A DNA stretch of 64,000 bases. Origin: Piezodorus guildinii (lineage: Eukaryota; Arthropoda; Insecta; Hemiptera; Pentatomidae). The notes under the pieces are model-generated. The model was given only the letters and a program-made list of their open reading frames with translations. It had not been told where the DNA came from and did not search any database. Below are positions 40,060-43,000 of this stretch, one piece after another. Location: contig CM041298.1 of NCBI GenBank assembly GCA_023052935.1, positions 51,411,313 through 51,475,312 of the forward strand, in the 5' to 3' direction. The position numbers and the translations under genes are program-made. How positions within the stretch are numbered: position 1 is the stretch's first letter; each line of letters opens with the position of its first letter.

Positions 40060-43000
40060 TTACAGTTCTTTGAAATCTTGAATTTGATGAACGGTAATTT
40101 TGGTTTATTAATTTCAATAATGAACCTTTATAATCGACCAAAAATAAAAAATAAAATACCTCTCCCCCATCTAAATTTGAGAGTTCACGTTTCAAGATGC
40201 GTAGAATCCGAATAACGAATAAAAAAAAATCAGTTTCTCCTAATTAATAAATAAATACCAAAAAATTACTTTTACATTTTTTACTTTTAGTGTCATTTAA
40301 TAGAGAATTATGTCGATCAAATGAAAAAAGAATCATTGAAATTGGTTAAAAACTAGCTCAGATATTGCGTTTTGAAATCAACGGTAGTGATATAATATGA
40401 TCCTTTGAATTATTGCTTTTCATATCACTTAATTTTCTATCAACGGCTATATACCCTGATATTGTTATTTGAAAATAATAAACCATTGTGTAATAATTTG
40501 CAGCGTTTTATATACACACCGTTGTTTTTGTTAAAGTTAACTCTGTATGCGTGTACATATACTGTTTGTTGGGCAAAATTTAACTATTGGAAGAAGATTA
40601 TAATAATTGGTACTCAGTTGCTTGATTGTCGGGGATTTTAACTGAAGGTGTGGTGTGGGAATAGTTTAAAAGTTAATTAATGTTGGGTAATTAATTCGGT
40701 AGCTGAATGAGGACGGGAGAGGGATGCATGAGACAGAGAGCGGGCGGGAGCCTAGCTACTCATTGCCGCCACATTCTTTGTCTAATGCGATTTCTAATGA
40801 ACTTCTCCCACCTTCGTTCCCCACCTCGCTTCGTCACCTTTCTCTAAATAACATGTCTCTCGCTTCTACTCCTCTTTTTCTTTATACATTTTATCTTCCA
40901 CGGCTTTTAAGATTTTATAAAATTGTTTAGTTTCTTCACCATGCCCCCCTCCGCGATTCCCATTATTGCTTGATGTCTCAATCAACTCCCGGCCACGCTT
41001 TCCATCAAGGTTAGGCTCTGCTCTTCTCAATTCATTTCTTAAGATTTTATGAGCGTATAATAATTCCTTACTGAGTGATAAAATTACGGTTCTGGGATAC
41101 GCCGGTGATTTGGTACTGCTAGGTGAAGACACGGAAACTATACAACTAAATACAAGTGCGTTAATAAAAACCGGTGAAGAAATAGGACTCGAAATAAATA
41201 AAGATAAGACGAAATATATTATTAGTAGCAGAAACGATAGTGATCTTGGTGATATTGATATATCAGGGCATACTTATGATCAAGTAGAGAAATTTAAGTA
41301 TTTAGGTTCAATGATAACGAGAAAAAAAGTGAAATCCAGGAGGAAACTCTTGGTTAAAGGCGGGAAATGCGTGTTATTATTAAGTTGCTAAATTACTTAG
41401 CTCGCGGCTTCTGTCCAAAAACTTAAAGGTTAGAATCTATAAAACTATTATTCTTCCGACGGTTCTTTACGGATGTGAAACGTGGCCGCATACTTTGAAG
41501 GATGAACAGCGGCTTGAGATTTTTGAAAATAAAGTACTGCATAAATTATTAAGTCCGAAGTGAAATGATGCCACAGGGGAGTTTAAAAGGTTGCACAACG
41601 CGGAATTGCGGAGCTTATACCCTGTGAATATAATTGAGTTGATAGCATCGATGGGAGGATTGCATTGCGTTAAGGCTGATTTCGGTGGCTTGGGCTAGAA
41701 CGGTGAACATTGGACGAGCCTGTGCAGGCGGAGTTTGGTGGTATCGGCATCGAACCTTTGGGTTCGGTAAGCCTATTATTATTATTTATTTGTGAATCAA
41801 TAGGGTCATATAATAGGGTGTCTAAAAAATCTGGTGCGGGACAACACTCGACTTTCACTTACCTCGGTTGTTAAAATCCATTTAAGAACTAATAAATAGA
41901 GTTTAGCAAGGTTTAATGAATTATATTTAGTTTCGTTGGAAACATATTTTTAGATTAAATATTACGACAATATTAAATTGTTATCTATTATAAGTTTGAG
42001 CCTTTTTTGTCCTCTCCATTACGTTTTACAGCTTTGTGCATAAGATAATATTTTATCTGAAATCATTAGCTTTCCAGCGGCAGCGGTATATTATACATCC
42101 ATATTATTTTTGTTTTCTTTGAACACAAACAAATAATTTTGCTCTTTTCTCCTATAGATGATTATTAAACTTGCAATAAATATAAATATTGACCCATTTT
42201 TATCAATGCTAACAGGCTGATATGGTCAATTTATTCAAATATAAAAAATTAAAGCTATTTCAAAGGAAGAAATTTTAAACTATTGGCATATAAGCCCTAC
42301 CAGACTATTTCAATCAGAATGAAGCATACATGATATTAAAGCCCATTAAATTTAAAATCATTGTACCGAAATTAATCAAAATCCTTGGAGCCTTTTTGAG
42401 GAAATCGTAAAAAGGTGCAAAATGGATGGTATAAAGTAGATCTCCTGGTCAGCCGATTTTGAAGAAACAGTTGCTGTAACGGCTCGGGGGTAAAGTTGTC
42501 CTAAATATGAAATTTCAGTTTCGTATGACTTTTTATATTGTACTGTAAATATTTTAATCCAATTTAATTGTACCCAATTCCTTATAGTCCCTTTTGTGCA
42601 TTCTCTAAGCTTGTTTAATCCCATTCGACTTCTTAAAAAAAAATAGCCTACATTTACGTATATTTGTTTAAAAAAAACAAAAAAAACATGACAGTGTTCT
42701 ACGAAATAATCGTAATTTTAAAGTATTACTAGAAAAAACAAATTCACAACTGCTGAAGCACATCGTTAAACTATTAAATATGAAGGGAAGGTGTCCTTGA
42801 CCAGTAATTGAAAAATTTAGTAGAGAAGATTTGACGTTGGGACAGAAAAAGGACCCCAGACTGGATTAATGGATATTAGTGATGTTATGCAGGAAGCTCT
42901 TTAGTCAAATCCGCCCACAGTCGACAAACCGTGAGTATGCAGTCCTTAGTAGAGTAGTCAGATCTGACGTAGGCGTGTTCAAACTCATTTGGTGGGTAAT

